Positions 9,589-19,332 of a DNA stretch of 64,000 bases are shown one piece after another. The stretch's first letter is position 1, and every line of letters starts with the position of its first letter. The notes beneath the pieces are model-generated. The model saw only the letters and a program-made list of their open reading frames with translations, was not told where the DNA came from and did not search any database. The stretch is taken from assembly GCF_025822765.1 (NCBI RefSeq), contig NZ_JACKUK010000016.1, positions 250,458 through 314,457 on the forward strand, given 5' to 3'. The position numbers were made by a program, and so were the translations under genes. Source of the stretch: Mycobacterium barrassiae. GTDB taxonomy: Bacteria > Actinomycetota > Actinomycetes > Mycobacteriales > Mycobacteriaceae.

Positions 9589-9976
9589 GCTTTGCCTCTC
9601 GCGAAAGGATTTCCAGCAAACCCTAACTTTGACGGGCATGCTACGCGAGATGGCAGGGTGACGTAAGCGCCCCGGACCAACTCGAACCCTGCGGCCGCCG
9701 TGTTGCGCAAAGCTTTGCCCAATCGGGTCGATCGTGAGCGTGCTTCGGCAGTCGTGGATCAGAACGTGTGTCTGAGCCATTAGCAGGAGTCGAAGTCGGC
9801 AAAGCATGGTCGGCTGAACGTTCCTCGCTTGCTTTCCAATAACACTCGGGCATTCGGCATACCGCAACGGGAGCGTCCTGTGCCTGGTGTGACGGGTGGG
9901 GCGGTAGATCAGTCTGGCAAGCCGTTTGGCTGACCAACATTGCGAATAACGGATTCCCCCACCCCTCGCGGAGTAG
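9589..9976. other. Intergenic region, no gene seen
   Basis: About 390 bp between the PE-PPE-type gene start (minus) and the propeller-like remnant. It should hold the promoter of the secreted protein. A minus-strand frame covers it but has no convincing start, RBS or domain, and is antisense to the remnant. Confidence 0.6.
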
Positions 9977-10150
9977 TACGGATCTGTCGGAGGCGTCAAT
10001 ATCAAAAAAGGGAAAGACGTCCAGCTCGGAAGTACCGTCGATGTCGGGGCGCGTTCGCTGGGCGCTCCGATGTTCAGTCCCGACGGCACCCATGTGCTGC
10101 TCTACACCGGCGGGACCGCGCTCACCAAGATCACTGTTATACCCATTTAA
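9977..10150 (+). pseudogene. C-terminal remnant of a beta-propeller/repeat protein
   Basis: After an in-frame TAG (9974-9976) the frame reads about 57 residues to TAA at 10148-10150. It includes KKGKDVQLGSTVDVGARSLG, then MFSPDGTHVLLYTGG and ends LTKITVIPI. The SPDGTHVLLY strand motif and the TVI ending are like one blade of YncE/WD-type or VCBS-like secreted repeat proteins common in mycobacteria. No start codon with an RBS is in frame, so this is probably the last blade of a lost gene. Confidence 0.6.
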
Positions 10151-10491
10151 CGCCTACGACTTAACAGACAAATCCACGCTTCCTGCTTCTGGTTTCGCTT
10201 CGGCAATTTTCCATCGCCTTGCGCCGACGCACCAGGTTGCCGTGCTCGATGTACGAGCGTGCGCGGCTTGAGGCGCGACTTGGAGTGGGTGTCGATTCAT
10301 GTTGCCGAGGTTGGCTTTGTCTCAGACGACCACATCTCCGTCATCAACGACGCCAGGAGAAGGCTCGCGACACTCCACCCTCGACCCCACAAGGGACTAC
10401 CAACCCACCGGCGCACCAAAGGCCCAAACGGAAAAAACCGCAGACCTAAAGTAGGTCCACGGTTATTCCGATGTCTTGCGACATCACAAAG
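10151..10491. other. Intergenic region, no gene seen
   Basis: About 340 bp with lower GC than the neighbours, between the propeller remnant and tRNA-Arg. A plus frame around 10259-10440 reads RDLEWVSIHVAEVGFVSDD, which looks faintly protein-like but has no support; it may be another decayed gene piece. Confidence 0.5.
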
Positions 10492-10564
10492 CGCCCCCGA
10501 CAGGATTCGAACCTGCAACCTACGGAGTAGAAATCCGCTGCGCTATCCGTTGCGCCACGGGGGC
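10492..10564 (-). tRNA. tRNA-Arg (anticodon TCT)
   Basis: 73 nt. On the minus strand the 7-bp acceptor stem GCCCCCG/CGGGGGC closes the molecule, the anticodon loop is TTTCTAC with anticodon TCT, and the T-loop reads GGTTCGAATCC. Discriminator base is G; CCA is not encoded. Reads AGA codons, rare in this GC-rich genome. A genomic-island-like gene sits next to it. Confidence 0.96.
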
Positions 10565-10648
10565 AAGATCACATCACGCGACCCAGAAACTACACCCTCG
10601 CCAAATTCCCGCAAACCGATGGATGGGTCAGCTTTTATTCTGGGATCG

Positions 10649-11086
10649 ATGGCGAGACATCACACGAAGGACAAAGGCGATCTAGGCATCGGCAAAGCCC
10701 ACGCCGACTTGGTGAGCAAAGGTTTCACGGTCTTGTTCCCCGCAACGGAACATGCGCCGTTCGATCTTGTTGCATATGCGGCAGGAGAGTTCCACCGCCT
10801 TCAGGTGAAGTACCGGTCCGCACGCGCGGGTGCCGTCAGCGTTATGTTCCGGTCTATGTGGGCCGATCGTAATGGGACGCATACGACGCGGATGGATAAG
10901 GGGGCAATCGATACGGTTTGCATCTACTGCCCCGAGACCGACGAGTGCTACTACGTTCGGCCGGACGCACATGGCGCGTCGGTCGCGCTTCGGATTTCGC
11001 CGAGCAGAAATGGTCAGCAAGCAGGAGTTCTGCATGCGACAGCGTTCCGCGAACTGCCAAAACCAGGTGTCCGCGACAGCCACTAA
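10649..11086 (+). CDS. PD-(D/E)XK nuclease-like protein (group I intron endonuclease type)
   Basis: 145 aa. The core has a conserved Asp in FDLVAYAAGEFHRLQVKY, i.e. D followed 10-12 residues later by Q-V-K. This D...QxK pattern, with an N-terminal helix (KGDLGIGKAHADLVSKGF), matches the fold of the I-Ssp6803I-type group I intron homing endonucleases and archaeal Holliday-junction resolvases. Later segments contain Cys and Tyr (CIYCPETDECYYVR). The start is ATG 10649; ATG 10619 is an alternative adding 10 residues. It sits 85 bp past tRNA-Arg, an insertion-prone site, and no intron is visible. It may be a free-standing nuclease from a mobile element or a resolvase-like repair protein. Confidence 0.65.
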   Translation: MARHHTKDKGDLGIGKAHADLVSKGFTVLFPATEHAPFDLVAYAAGEFHRLQVKYRSARAGAVSVMFRSMWADRNGTHTTRMDKGAIDTVCIYCPETDECYYVRPDAHGASVALRISPSRNGQQAGVLHATAFRELPKPGVRDSH

Positions 11087-11165
11087 AGGCACTTCGCACC
11101 ACCGCGCAGCGGACTAGCGTGGTGAGGGCACGAAGGTGGCGGGACCGGAAGGAGAGCGACGACCT

Positions 11166-12650
11166 ATGAGCGATGTGCCGGACCTCGATGCGGACGGGCT
11201 CCCGGAGGAACTCAGCGCATTCGATCAGATCCTGCATCGCGGTGAGGCCAACCCGCGCACCCGCTCGGGGATCATGACCCTGGAGGTCCTCGACACCAAC
11301 CCGGACTGGGAGAAGTTCAGGCGTCGGTTCGACTACGCCTCGCGCAAGGTGCTCCGGCTGCGGCAGAAGGTCGTCACGCCGACGCTGCCGACCGTCGCGC
11401 CCCGGTGGGTGATCGATCCCGATTTCAACCTGGACTTCCACGTCCGCCGTATCCGGATCTCCGAACCGGGAACTCTGCGCCAGGTATTGGATCTCGCGGA
11501 CGTTTTGGCGCAATCCCCGCTCGACATATCCCGTCCGCTGTGGACCGCGACGCTCATCGAAGGACTGGAGGGCGGGCGCGCAGCGATCATGATGCACCTC
11601 AGCCACGCCGTCACCGACGGTGTCGGAGCTGTCGAGATGTTCGCCAACATCTACGACCTGGAACGCGATCCTCCGCCGCAGCCCATTCCGCCGCTGCCGA
11701 TCCCGCAGGATCTGTCGCCCAATGACCTGATGCGCCAAGGGATCAGCCGCCTGCCCGGCACGATCGCCGGCCGGGTGCGCGGTGTCGTGTCCGGCGCCGC
11801 ACACGTGGTGGGGGAGGCGATCCGCGACCCGATCTCGCGCATGGGCAGCATCATCGACTATGCAATGTCGGGGGCTCGGGTGATGGGACCGGTCGCTGAG
11901 CCGTCACCCGTGCTGCGTCGACGCAGCCTGTCTTCGCGCAGCGAGGCCATCGACATCGAGTTCGGACACCTGCATCGCGCGGCGAAGGCCGCCGGCGGCT
12001 CCATCAACGACGCGTACCTGGCCGGCCTGTGCGGCGCGCTGCGTCTCTACCACGACGCCAAGGGCGTTCCCATCGACGCGTTGCCGATGGCGGTTCCGGT
12101 CAACCTGCGGTCGGAAGCGGATCCCGCCGGTGGAAACCGGTTCGCCGGCGTCAATCTCGCCGCGCCGATCGGGCTGGCGGATCCCGAGGTGCGGATCAAA
12201 GACATCCGATCGCAGATGACGAGCAAGCGTGAAGAACGCGCGATCGACATGGTCGGCGCCATCGCCCCCGTCGTCAGCCTGCTGCCCGATTCGGTGCTCG
12301 AGTCGATGGCAGCATCGATCGTCAACTCGGATGTGCAGGCCAGTAACGTGCCCGTCTACGCCGGCGACACATTCATCGCCGGCGCTAAGATCCTGCGGCA
12401 GTATGGAATTGGTCCGCTGCCGGGAGTTGCGATGATGGTGGTGCTGATCTCGCGGTCCGGGTACTGCACCATCACCACTCGCTACGATCGCGCCGCCATC
12501 GATGACCCAGACCTATGGGCGCGCTGCCTGCTAGCGGGTTTCAACGAAGTGTTGGCTCTGGGCGGCGACGGGCGCGCTGAACCGGCGTCGTTCTCGGTAG
12601 AGACGTCCGAACCCGTCCACATATCACCGAACGGAAGTGCGCTGCAATGA
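11166..12650 (+). CDS. WS/DGAT-family acyltransferase (triacylglycerol synthase)
   Basis: 494-aa wax-ester synthase/acyl-CoA:diacylglycerol acyltransferase. The N-terminal condensation-like domain has the active-site region MHLSHAVTDGVGAVEMF, i.e. the HHxxxDG motif with Ser in place of the first His; the second (catalytic) His and DG are kept. The C-terminal domain includes PVNLRSEADPAGGNRFAGV and the NVPVYAGDTFIAGAKI segment typical of the family. It would make triacylglycerol at the membrane from diacylglycerol and acyl-CoA. It overlaps plsC by 4 nt, so it is translated with the two phosphatidate-making enzymes; position equals Rv2484c. A GTG 30 nt upstream is a less likely start. Confidence 0.9.
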   Translation: MSDVPDLDADGLPEELSAFDQILHRGEANPRTRSGIMTLEVLDTNPDWEKFRRRFDYASRKVLRLRQKVVTPTLPTVAPRWVIDPDFNLDFHVRRIRISEPGTLRQVLDLADVLAQSPLDISRPLWTATLIEGLEGGRAAIMMHLSHAVTDGVGAVEMFANIYDLERDPPPQPIPPLPIPQDLSPNDLMRQGISRLPGTIAGRVRGVVSGAAHVVGEAIRDPISRMGSIIDYAMSGARVMGPVAEPSPVLRRRSLSSRSEAIDIEFGHLHRAAKAAGGSINDAYLAGLCGALRLYHDAKGVPIDALPMAVPVNLRSEADPAGGNRFAGVNLAAPIGLADPEVRIKDIRSQMTSKREERAIDMVGAIAPVVSLLPDSVLESMAASIVNSDVQASNVPVYAGDTFIAGAKILRQYGIGPLPGVAMMVVLISRSGYCTITTRYDRAAIDDPDLWARCLLAGFNEVLALGGDGRAEPASFSVETSEPVHISPNGSALQ

Positions 12651-14365
12651 CTTCGGGAAACGGTCAGGCTTCGCAAGCCATCCGCAGGACCATGCGGCTG
12701 CCGGGCTCGGTCGCCGAGATCCAGGCGAGCCCGCCCGGGCCCGAGGTCGGCGCGTTCTTCGATCTCGACGGCACCCTGGTCGCCGGCTTCACCGGTGTGA
12801 TCATGACGCAGGACCGACTGCGTCGGCGCCAGATGTCGGTGGGCGAGTTCATCGGGATGGTGCAGGCCGGCCTGAACCATCAACTCGGCCGTTCCGAGTT
12901 CGAGGATCTCATCGGCAAAGGTGCCCGCATGCTGCGCGGAAACTCCCTGGCGGACATCGACGAATTGGCCGAGCGACTGTTCGTGCAGAAGATCGTCTCG
13001 CGCATCTACCCCGAGATGCGTGAACTCGTCCGGGCCCACATGGCGCGCGGCCACACCGTGGTGCTCAGTTCGTCGGCGTTGACGGTGCAGGTCGAACCCG
13101 TCGCGCGGTTCCTCGGCATCGAGAACGTGCTGAGCAACAAGTTCGAGACCGATGAGAACGGCCTGCTCACCGGCGAGGTGCTCACTCCGATCATCTGGGG
13201 CCCCGGAAAGGCCAGAGCGGTGCAGGAGTTCGCCGCCAAGAACGGCGTCGACCTGTCGAAGAGCTACTTCTATGCCGACGGCGACGAGGACGTCGCCCTG
13301 ATGTATCTGGTCGGAAATCCGCGGCCCACCAACCCGGCGGGCAAGCTCGCGGCCGTCGCCGCCAAGCGTGGTTGGCCGATATTGCGATTCAGCAGCCGCA
13401 GCGGCAGCAGCCCGGTGTCCCAGCTGCGCACCGCGGCGGGCATCGCGACGATGATGCCGGTCGCCGCCGGCGCGATCGGCATCGGGCTGCTGACCCGCAG
13501 CAAGCGCACCGGTGTCAACTTCTTCACGTCGACGTTCGGCCGCACGCTTCTCGGGGCCATCGGCGTCGAGCTCAATGTGCTCGGCAAGGAGAACTTGACC
13601 GCCCAGCGGCCTGCGGTGTTCATCTTCAATCACCGAAACCAAGCGGACCCGCTCATCGCGGGCCGATTGGTGGAAACCAATTTCACGTCGGTCGGTAAGA
13701 AGGAATTGGAGAAGGACCCGATCGTCGGCACCATGGGCAGGATCCTGGATGCCGCGTTCATCGACCGCGACGATTCGGAGAAGGCCGTCGAGGGCCTCAA
13801 GAAGGTCGAGGAACTGGCACGCAAGGGTTTGTCGATCCTCATCGCGCCCGAGGGCACCCGGCTGGATACCACCGAGGTCGGCCCGTTCAAGAAAGGCCCG
13901 TTCCGGATCGCGATGTCGGTGGGAATTCCCATCGTTCCCATCGTGATTCGCAATGCCGAGGTCATCGCTGCCCGCGACTCGAGCACCTTCAATCCGGGAA
14001 TCGTCGACGTGGTGGTCTATCCGCCGATCCCGGTGGATGACTGGACGCACGAGAACCTGCCCGAACGCATTGCCGAGGTGCGCCAGCTCTACCTCGACAC
14101 GTTGAAGGACTGGCCGCAGGACGAGTTGCCGACACCGGACCTGTACAAGCGCAACGCCCCCAAGAAGGCGGCCAAGAAGGCGTCACAGAAGAAGGCGTCA
14201 CAGAAGAAGGCGGCAGCGAAGAACACCGCAGCGAAGAAGACGTCAAAGAAGGCGACCGCCAGCAAGGCGTCCACCAACAAATCAACGACCAAGAAAGCGG
14301 CGGCGACGAAGGCCCCTGCCGAGAAGGCAGCCGCGAAAAAGGCTGTGCAGAAGGGTCGGCCGTGA
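12647..14365 (+). CDS. plsC: PlsC: HAD-phosphatase/lysophosphatidate acyltransferase fusion
   Basis: 572 aa with two domains. Residues ~35-270 are a HAD-IB phosphatase (FFDLDGTLV with nucleophile Asp39 and Asp41; [17 protein letters not shown] near the end). Residues ~290-500 are a 1-acylglycerol-3-phosphate acyltransferase with NHRNQAD (the HX4D-type motif) and IAPEGTRLD. Such a fusion could both make and dephosphorylate phosphatidate, delivering diacylglycerol to the acyltransferase encoded before it. The last ~70 residues are an unusual Lys/Ala tail ([12 protein letters not shown] units), reminiscent of HupB and HBHA tails, perhaps binding membrane phosphates or nucleic acid. Overlaps both neighbours by 4 nt. 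Confidence 0.92.
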   Translation: MTSGNGQASQAIRRTMRLPGSVAEIQASPPGPEVGAFFDLDGTLVAGFTGVIMTQDRLRRRQMSVGEFIGMVQAGLNHQLGRSEFEDLIGKGARMLRGNSLADIDELAERLFVQKIVSRIYPEMRELVRAHMARGHTVVLSSSALTVQVEPVARFLGIENVLSNKFETDENGLLTGEVLTPIIWGPGKARAVQEFAAKNGVDLSKSYFYADGDEDVALMYLVGNPRPTNPAGKLAAVAAKRGWPILRFSSRSGSSPVSQLRTAAGIATMMPVAAGAIGIGLLTRSKRTGVNFFTSTFGRTLLGAIGVELNVLGKENLTAQRPAVFIFNHRNQADPLIAGRLVETNFTSVGKKELEKDPIVGTMGRILDAAFIDRDDSEKAVEGLKKVEELARKGLSILIAPEGTRLDTTEVGPFKKGPFRIAMSVGIPIVPIVIRNAEVIAARDSSTFNPGIVDVVVYPPIPVDDWTHENLPERIAEVRQLYLDTLKDWPQDELPTPDLYKRNAPKKAAKKASQKKASQKKAAAKNTAAKKTSKKATASKASTNKSTTKKAAATKAPAEKAAAKKAVQKGRP

Positions 14366-16707
14366 AAATCTCCACGGATTACTACGCGCCGTTCACCGCG
14401 ACTGACGACGCGCTCGTGCTGGCGTCGGTGTCGTCGCCCGCCGAAGAGGAACTGCTCAACGACTGGTTGGAGCAGCAGCGCCGAGAGCATCCGGACTCCA
14501 AGGTCGACGTTCTGCGACTGCCACACGACGATCCTCCGCCCGCGGTCCTGGCCCAGCTTGTGGCGGAACTGGAGGCCGACGAGGACCGGTCGGTCGTACC
14601 GGTGCGGGTGTTCTGGGTGCCGGGCGGCCTCCCGACACGCTCGAAAGTCGTTGCGCTGCTGTCGGGTCGCGACACCTACCGGCCGCCGGAGATCATTCAG
14701 CGACGGATTCTTCGCCGGGACCCGGCCCGCGCAAGGGTGGTCGCCGGTGAGCCCGCGAAGGTGTCAGAGCTTCGCCAGCAGTGGGCCGACACGACGGTGG
14801 CCGAGAACTCGCGCGAGTTCGCGCGATTCGTCATCCGCCGCGCCGTCCTCGCGATCGAACGGGTCGAGCTCCGGTTGCTCGGACCGGAATACAAATCTCC
14901 GCGACTGATCAAGCCCGAGATACTGGCATCGTCGCGGTTTCGTGAAGGCCTGGAACAGATTCCGGATGCAACCGTCGCCAAAGCGGGGGAGATGCTCGAT
15001 GAACTCTCCACCGGATGGAGTCGGTTCTCGGTAGATCTCATCCCGTCCCTGGGCCGCGCCATATTCAGTCGCGGGTTCGATCCGAACATCGACTATGACC
15101 GTGACGAGGTCGAGGCGATGCGCCGCAACCTGGAGAACCATCCGGCGGTGCTGCTGTTCTCGCACAGGTCATATCTCGACGGTGTGATCGTGCCGGTGGC
15201 GATGCAGGAGAACCGGTTACCCCCGGTTCATACGTTCGCGGGCATCAATCTGTCCTTCGGGTTCATGGGTCCGTTGATGCGCCATTCGGGCGTCATCTTC
15301 CTGCGCCGCAAACTCGACGACCCGTTGTATAAGTATGTCTTACGGCAGTTCGTCGGTTACATCGTCGAGAAGCGGTTCAACCTCAGCTGGTCGATCGAAG
15401 GCACGCGGTCGCGAACCGGCAAGATGTTGCCACCCAAGCTGGGTCTACTCGCCTACGTCGCCGATGCGTATCTCGACGGCCGCAGCGACGACATCCTGTT
15501 GCAGCCGGTATCGATCAGCTTTGACCAGCTACACGAGACCGCCGAGTACGCCGCCTATGCCCAGGGTGGTGAGAAGACGCCCGAGGGTCTGTCGTGGCTC
15601 GTCAATTACATTCGGGCGCAAGGGGAGCGCAACTACGGCAAGATCTACGTCCGGTTCCCCGAGGCCGTGTCGATGCGTGAGTACCTCGGCGAACCCCACG
15701 GCCCGATGGTCGAGGACGAGGCCGCCAAGCGGCTCGCGATGCAGAAGATGGCGTTCGAGGTGTCGTGGCGGATCCTGCGCGCGACCCCGGTCAACGCGAC
15801 CGCGCTGGTGTCTGCGCTCTTGCTGACCGCGCGCGGCGTCGCACTCACGGTCGATCAGCTGCACCACACGCTGCAGGATTCACTGGATTACCTGGAGCGC
15901 AAGCAGACTCCGATGACCAACAGCGCGCTGCGACTGCGCACGACCGACGGCGTGCGCGCCGCGCTCGATGCGTTGTCCAACGGCCATCCGGTCACATGCG
16001 TCGACAGTGGCCGGGAACCCGTGTGGCGGATCAAGCCGAGCGACGAGCACGAAGCGGCGTTCTACCGCAACACCCTCATCGACGCGTTTCTGGAAACCTC
16101 GATCGTGGAACTGGCCCTCGTGTACGCCGCGCGATCGGAAGGAGATCGCTTGGAGGCGTTCTGGAATCAGGCGCTGCGGCTGCGCGATCTGCTCAAGTTC
16201 GACTTCTACTTCGCCGACTCCGCCGCCTTCCGCGAACACCTCATGGAGGAGTTGTCGTGGTTCGACGACTGGGAGGGTGCCGTCGCTGCAGGCAGCGCGA
16301 CGATCGACCAACTGCTCCGCGCGAAGCGGCCGATGATTGCGGGCGCGTTGCTGCGCCCGTTCTTCGAGGCCTACGAGATCGTGGCGGATGTGCTGCGCGA
16401 TGCACCAGCCGAGATCGATGAGAAGGACCTGACCAAACGGGCGTTGGGTCTCGGCAACCAGTACGTCGCGCAGGGCCGCGTCCGCAACAACGAGTCGGTG
16501 TCCGCGTTGCTGTTCGCGACGGCCCGTCAGGTCGTCGCCGACCAGAACCTGCTCACGCCCGCGGCCGATCTGACCGAACGGCGCACTGCGTTCCGCGACG
16601 AACTACGCGGCATCCTGCTCGATATGGACAAGGTCGATCAGATCTCCCGCGACCAGTTCTTCCAGCGCGAAGCGCTGCGCCGAAAAGCCCGCAGGGAATC
16701 GGCCTAG
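14362..16707 (+). CDS. plsB2: Glycerol-3-phosphate acyltransferase
   Basis: 781 aa, the length of mycobacterial PlsB2. The acyltransferase blocks are present in order: FSHRSYLDG (HX4D), [32 protein letters not shown] and the LQPVSISFD block. It acylates sn-glycerol 3-phosphate as the first committed step of phospholipid and triacylglycerol synthesis at the membrane. The GTG start overlaps the plsC stop (GTGA). The three-gene order tgs-plsC-plsB2 contains the complete path from glycerol 3-phosphate to triacylglycerol and matches Rv2484c-Rv2482c. Confidence 0.94.
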   Translation: MKISTDYYAPFTATDDALVLASVSSPAEEELLNDWLEQQRREHPDSKVDVLRLPHDDPPPAVLAQLVAELEADEDRSVVPVRVFWVPGGLPTRSKVVALLSGRDTYRPPEIIQRRILRRDPARARVVAGEPAKVSELRQQWADTTVAENSREFARFVIRRAVLAIERVELRLLGPEYKSPRLIKPEILASSRFREGLEQIPDATVAKAGEMLDELSTGWSRFSVDLIPSLGRAIFSRGFDPNIDYDRDEVEAMRRNLENHPAVLLFSHRSYLDGVIVPVAMQENRLPPVHTFAGINLSFGFMGPLMRHSGVIFLRRKLDDPLYKYVLRQFVGYIVEKRFNLSWSIEGTRSRTGKMLPPKLGLLAYVADAYLDGRSDDILLQPVSISFDQLHETAEYAAYAQGGEKTPEGLSWLVNYIRAQGERNYGKIYVRFPEAVSMREYLGEPHGPMVEDEAAKRLAMQKMAFEVSWRILRATPVNATALVSALLLTARGVALTVDQLHHTLQDSLDYLERKQTPMTNSALRLRTTDGVRAALDALSNGHPVTCVDSGREPVWRIKPSDEHEAAFYRNTLIDAFLETSIVELALVYAARSEGDRLEAFWNQALRLRDLLKFDFYFADSAAFREHLMEELSWFDDWEGAVAAGSATIDQLLRAKRPMIAGALLRPFFEAYEIVADVLRDAPAEIDEKDLTKRALGLGNQYVAQGRVRNNESVSALLFATARQVVADQNLLTPAADLTERRTAFRDELRGILLDMDKVDQISRDQFFQREALRRKARRESA

Positions 16708-16759
16708 CCTCGACCACACCGATTTCGGGCGGTCAGCTGCTGCCCCATACGCTGGACCC

Positions 16760-18760
16760 ATGACGACGACTGCCTCTGGCCTGCGCAGCAGCGCGGTGTG
16801 GCCGGTGCTCGTCGGGGTGGCGGTGTTGGCCGGCGCGGTTGCGGCAGGGCTGGCTGCGTTGTCGATCACAGATGCGTTGACGGCGACCGGGCTGCCCGAT
16901 CCCGGCCCGGTCACCACCTATGGCCTGCCGTTTGTGCGCGCGGCGGGCGAGATCGCGGCCGTCGTCGCCGTCGGATCCTTCCTGCTTGCCGCGTTCCTGG
17001 TGCCGCCGCAGACCAACGGTGTGCTCGATGCGGGTGGCTACCGTGCGCTGCGACTCGGCACCGTCGCCTCCGGAGTGTGGACCGTCTGTGCCGCGCTCCT
17101 GGTACCGCTGACCGTGTCCGACATCACCGGCCAGCCGCTGACGTCGCGCCTCGATCCGATGGCGATCTGGTCGGTGGCGAGCCTGGTCGACATCGCCGGC
17201 GCGTGGCGATGGACCGCGTTTCTGGCCGCCGCCGTGACCATCGCCAGCATCCCGGTGCTGCGCTGGTCGCCCACACCGCTGCTGTTCGCCGGTTCCCTGA
17301 TCACCCTGCTGCCGCTTGCGCTCACCGGACATTCGTCCTCGGGTGGTTCGCACGACCTGGCCACCAACAGTCTGCTCATCCATCTCGTGGCCGGTGCGCT
17401 GTGGGCGGGTGGCCTGCTGGCGCTGCTGGTGCACGCGCTGCGTGGCGGCGAACATGGCTACCTGGCCGCGCGCCGGTTCTCGGTGGTCGCGTTGTGGTGC
17501 TTTGTTGCCATGGCGCTCAGCGGTGTCGTCAACGCGCTCGTTCGGGTGCGCCCGGCGGACCTGCTGGACACCACCTATGGATGGTTGATCCTGGGCAAGG
17601 CGGCGGCGTTGTGCGTGCTCGGGGTGATCGGCTGGCTGCAACGACGTCGCGGTGTCGCGGCCCTGAAAGCGGATCCCGGCGCGCGCGGCGCGCTGATCAG
17701 GCTGGCGCTCGTCGAGGCTGTCGTCTTCGGGCTGACGTTCGGTATCGCCGTCGCGTTGGGCAGGACACCACCTCCACCCCCGCCGGTCTTCAATCCCTCG
17801 ATCCCGGCGATCGAGATCGGCTACGACCTTGCCGGGCCCCCGACGGTCGCGCGCCTGTTGTTCGACTGGCGCTTCGACCTGATATTCGGCACGGCCGCAA
17901 TCGTATTCGCGATCATGTATGTGCTCGGCGTGATCCGGCTGCGACGCCGCGGCGACGCATGGCCCGTCGGCCGGACCGTGGCGTGGCTCCTGGGATGTCT
18001 GGTACTGCTGCTGGCCACATCTTCGGGGGTCGGTCGATACATGCCTGCCATGTTCAGCATGCACATGGCAGCGCACATGCTCCTGTCGATGCTCGCACCG
18101 ATCCTGCTGGTGCTCGGCGCTCCGGTCACGCTCGCGCTGAGGGCATTACCCGCCGCAGGTCGCGGCGATCCGCCCGGTCCGAGGGAGTGGCTGCTCGCCG
18201 CCCTGCATTCCCGGGTGTCGCGCGTGCTGACCAATCCGTTGGTCGCGACGGTCATCTTCGTCGTCGGGTTCTACGGCCTGTACTTCGGCGGGATCTTCGA
18301 TGCAGCGGTCGACAGTCATCCGGCGCACCTCGCCATGAATCTGCACTTCCTGCTGTCCGGCTATCTGTTCTATTGGGTCGTGATCGGGGTGGATCCGACA
18401 CCGCGCCCGATCCCTCCGCTGGGCAAGGTCGGAATGGTGTTCGCGTCGTTGCCCTTCCACGCCTTCTTCGGCGTCGTGTTGATGAGCACCAACACCGTTC
18501 TGGGAGAACCGTTCTACAAGTCTTTGCAGCTGTACTGGCACACCGACCTGCTGGGTGATCAGCGGTTGGGCGGTGGAATGGCTTGGGCCGCAGGGGAGGT
18601 ACCGCTCGTCATCGTGATGATCGCGCTGCTGATCCAGTGGCGCCGCACTGACGAACGCACCGCCAAACGGCTTGACCGCGCTGCCGACCGTGACGACGAG
18701 GCCGACCTCGCGGCGTACAACAGGATGCTCGCCGAACTCGCCCGCCGGGACGAGCGCTAG
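16760..18760 (+). CDS. CopD/CtaG fusion membrane protein
   Basis: 666-aa polytopic membrane protein. The N-terminal half is CopD-like (several TM helices, with SLITLLPLALTGHSSSGGSH and LLIHLVAGALWAGGLLAL). The C-terminal half, from about residue 370, is a CtaG/caa3 assembly domain with HMAAHMLLSMLAPILLVLGAP and a His-containing helix pattern. Such fusions (Rv0102 in M. tuberculosis is similar) are thought to handle copper for cytochrome oxidase assembly or copper tolerance; experimental roles are unclear. The stop overlaps the stop of the convergent next gene (18757-18760). Confidence 0.88.
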   Translation: MTTTASGLRSSAVWPVLVGVAVLAGAVAAGLAALSITDALTATGLPDPGPVTTYGLPFVRAAGEIAAVVAVGSFLLAAFLVPPQTNGVLDAGGYRALRLGTVASGVWTVCAALLVPLTVSDITGQPLTSRLDPMAIWSVASLVDIAGAWRWTAFLAAAVTIASIPVLRWSPTPLLFAGSLITLLPLALTGHSSSGGSHDLATNSLLIHLVAGALWAGGLLALLVHALRGGEHGYLAARRFSVVALWCFVAMALSGVVNALVRVRPADLLDTTYGWLILGKAAALCVLGVIGWLQRRRGVAALKADPGARGALIRLALVEAVVFGLTFGIAVALGRTPPPPPPVFNPSIPAIEIGYDLAGPPTVARLLFDWRFDLIFGTAAIVFAIMYVLGVIRLRRRGDAWPVGRTVAWLLGCLVLLLATSSGVGRYMPAMFSMHMAAHMLLSMLAPILLVLGAPVTLALRALPAAGRGDPPGPREWLLAALHSRVSRVLTNPLVATVIFVVGFYGLYFGGIFDAAVDSHPAHLAMNLHFLLSGYLFYWVVIGVDPTPRPIPPLGKVGMVFASLPFHAFFGVVLMSTNTVLGEPFYKSLQLYWHTDLLGDQRLGGGMAWAAGEVPLVIVMIALLIQWRRTDERTAKRLDRAADRDDEADLAAYNRMLAELARRDER

Positions 18761-19155
18761 ACCGCCCGCGCCTCGATCGCTGCCGGCCAGCTGCCGTAAT
18801 CGCTGATATCGGGCCCGGTGGCGGCCGAGGCATCGCAACCGAAACCGGTGCGCCAGGTGCCGTCGTCGAACTCGACCTTGCCGAGCTGCATCGGCGGCGG
18901 CAACGCGTCGAGAAACCGCCCGAGCGCGCTCGGGGACAGCAGCCATCGATGACCCATCAGCGACGCGCCGGATGTGCCATCGGGCACACGGGTGACCGCC
19001 GGTTTGGCCGGCTCGGTCGGCAGGACGGTCATCCGGTACCGCGGTGCGGTTCTGATCTCGCCGGCCCACCGCGCACCGAGGTCCGTGAGTTGGTGCGCCA
19101 GCGGCCCGCCGCGCAGGTGCGCGCCGAACACCACCAGCTCCAGATCCTCGCTCAT
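18757..19155 (-). CDS. Allophanate-hydrolase C-domain-like protein (gamma-glutamylcyclotransferase fold)
   Basis: 132 aa starting MSEDLELVVFGAHLRGGPLAHQL. This matches in layout the C-terminal domain of AtzF/allophanate hydrolase (VFGAHLSGxPLNxQL motif, then YRMTVLP, WLLSPSALGRFLDALPPPM and GKVEFDDG), a gamma-glutamylcyclotransferase-like fold. No amidase domain is attached. Stand-alone versions are common in actinobacteria; the substrate is unknown. The N-terminal ATG at 19155 fits the domain start; longer in-frame options lack an RBS. Confidence 0.78.
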   Translation of the reverse strand: MSEDLELVVFGAHLRGGPLAHQLTDLGARWAGEIRTAPRYRMTVLPTEPAKPAVTRVPDGTSGASLMGHRWLLSPSALGRFLDALPPPMQLGKVEFDDGTWRTGFGCDASAATGPDISDYGSWPAAIEARAV

Positions 19156-19332
19156 GCCGTTCAACTTACGGCGAGCGGTCATGGGACGGCGGCTGTCCAC
19201 AACCGCCGATTCATCCACAGCCGTCGGCGCCCGGGCGGGTTCTCCGGATCGGCTGTCAGTGATCCGACGGCCAATGGGGGTGTCACCGACGAGCCGCGTC
19301 CCGGCTCGTCGCCACCAATGAAAGGAAGCATC

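Noticed and set aside
9641-10093. 150-codon minus-strand frame in the gap before tRNA-Arg
   Set aside because: Overlaps the propeller remnant antisense, no RBS, no signal peptide or domain.
12482-14050. 522-codon minus-strand frame opposite tgs/plsC
   Set aside because: Antisense shadow; His/Asp/Arg-rich with no domain.
14155-14365. Lys/Ala tail of PlsC as a frameshift artefact
   Set aside because: It stays in frame to a stop that overlaps plsB2 exactly, and Lys/Ala tails are known in mycobacterial proteins.
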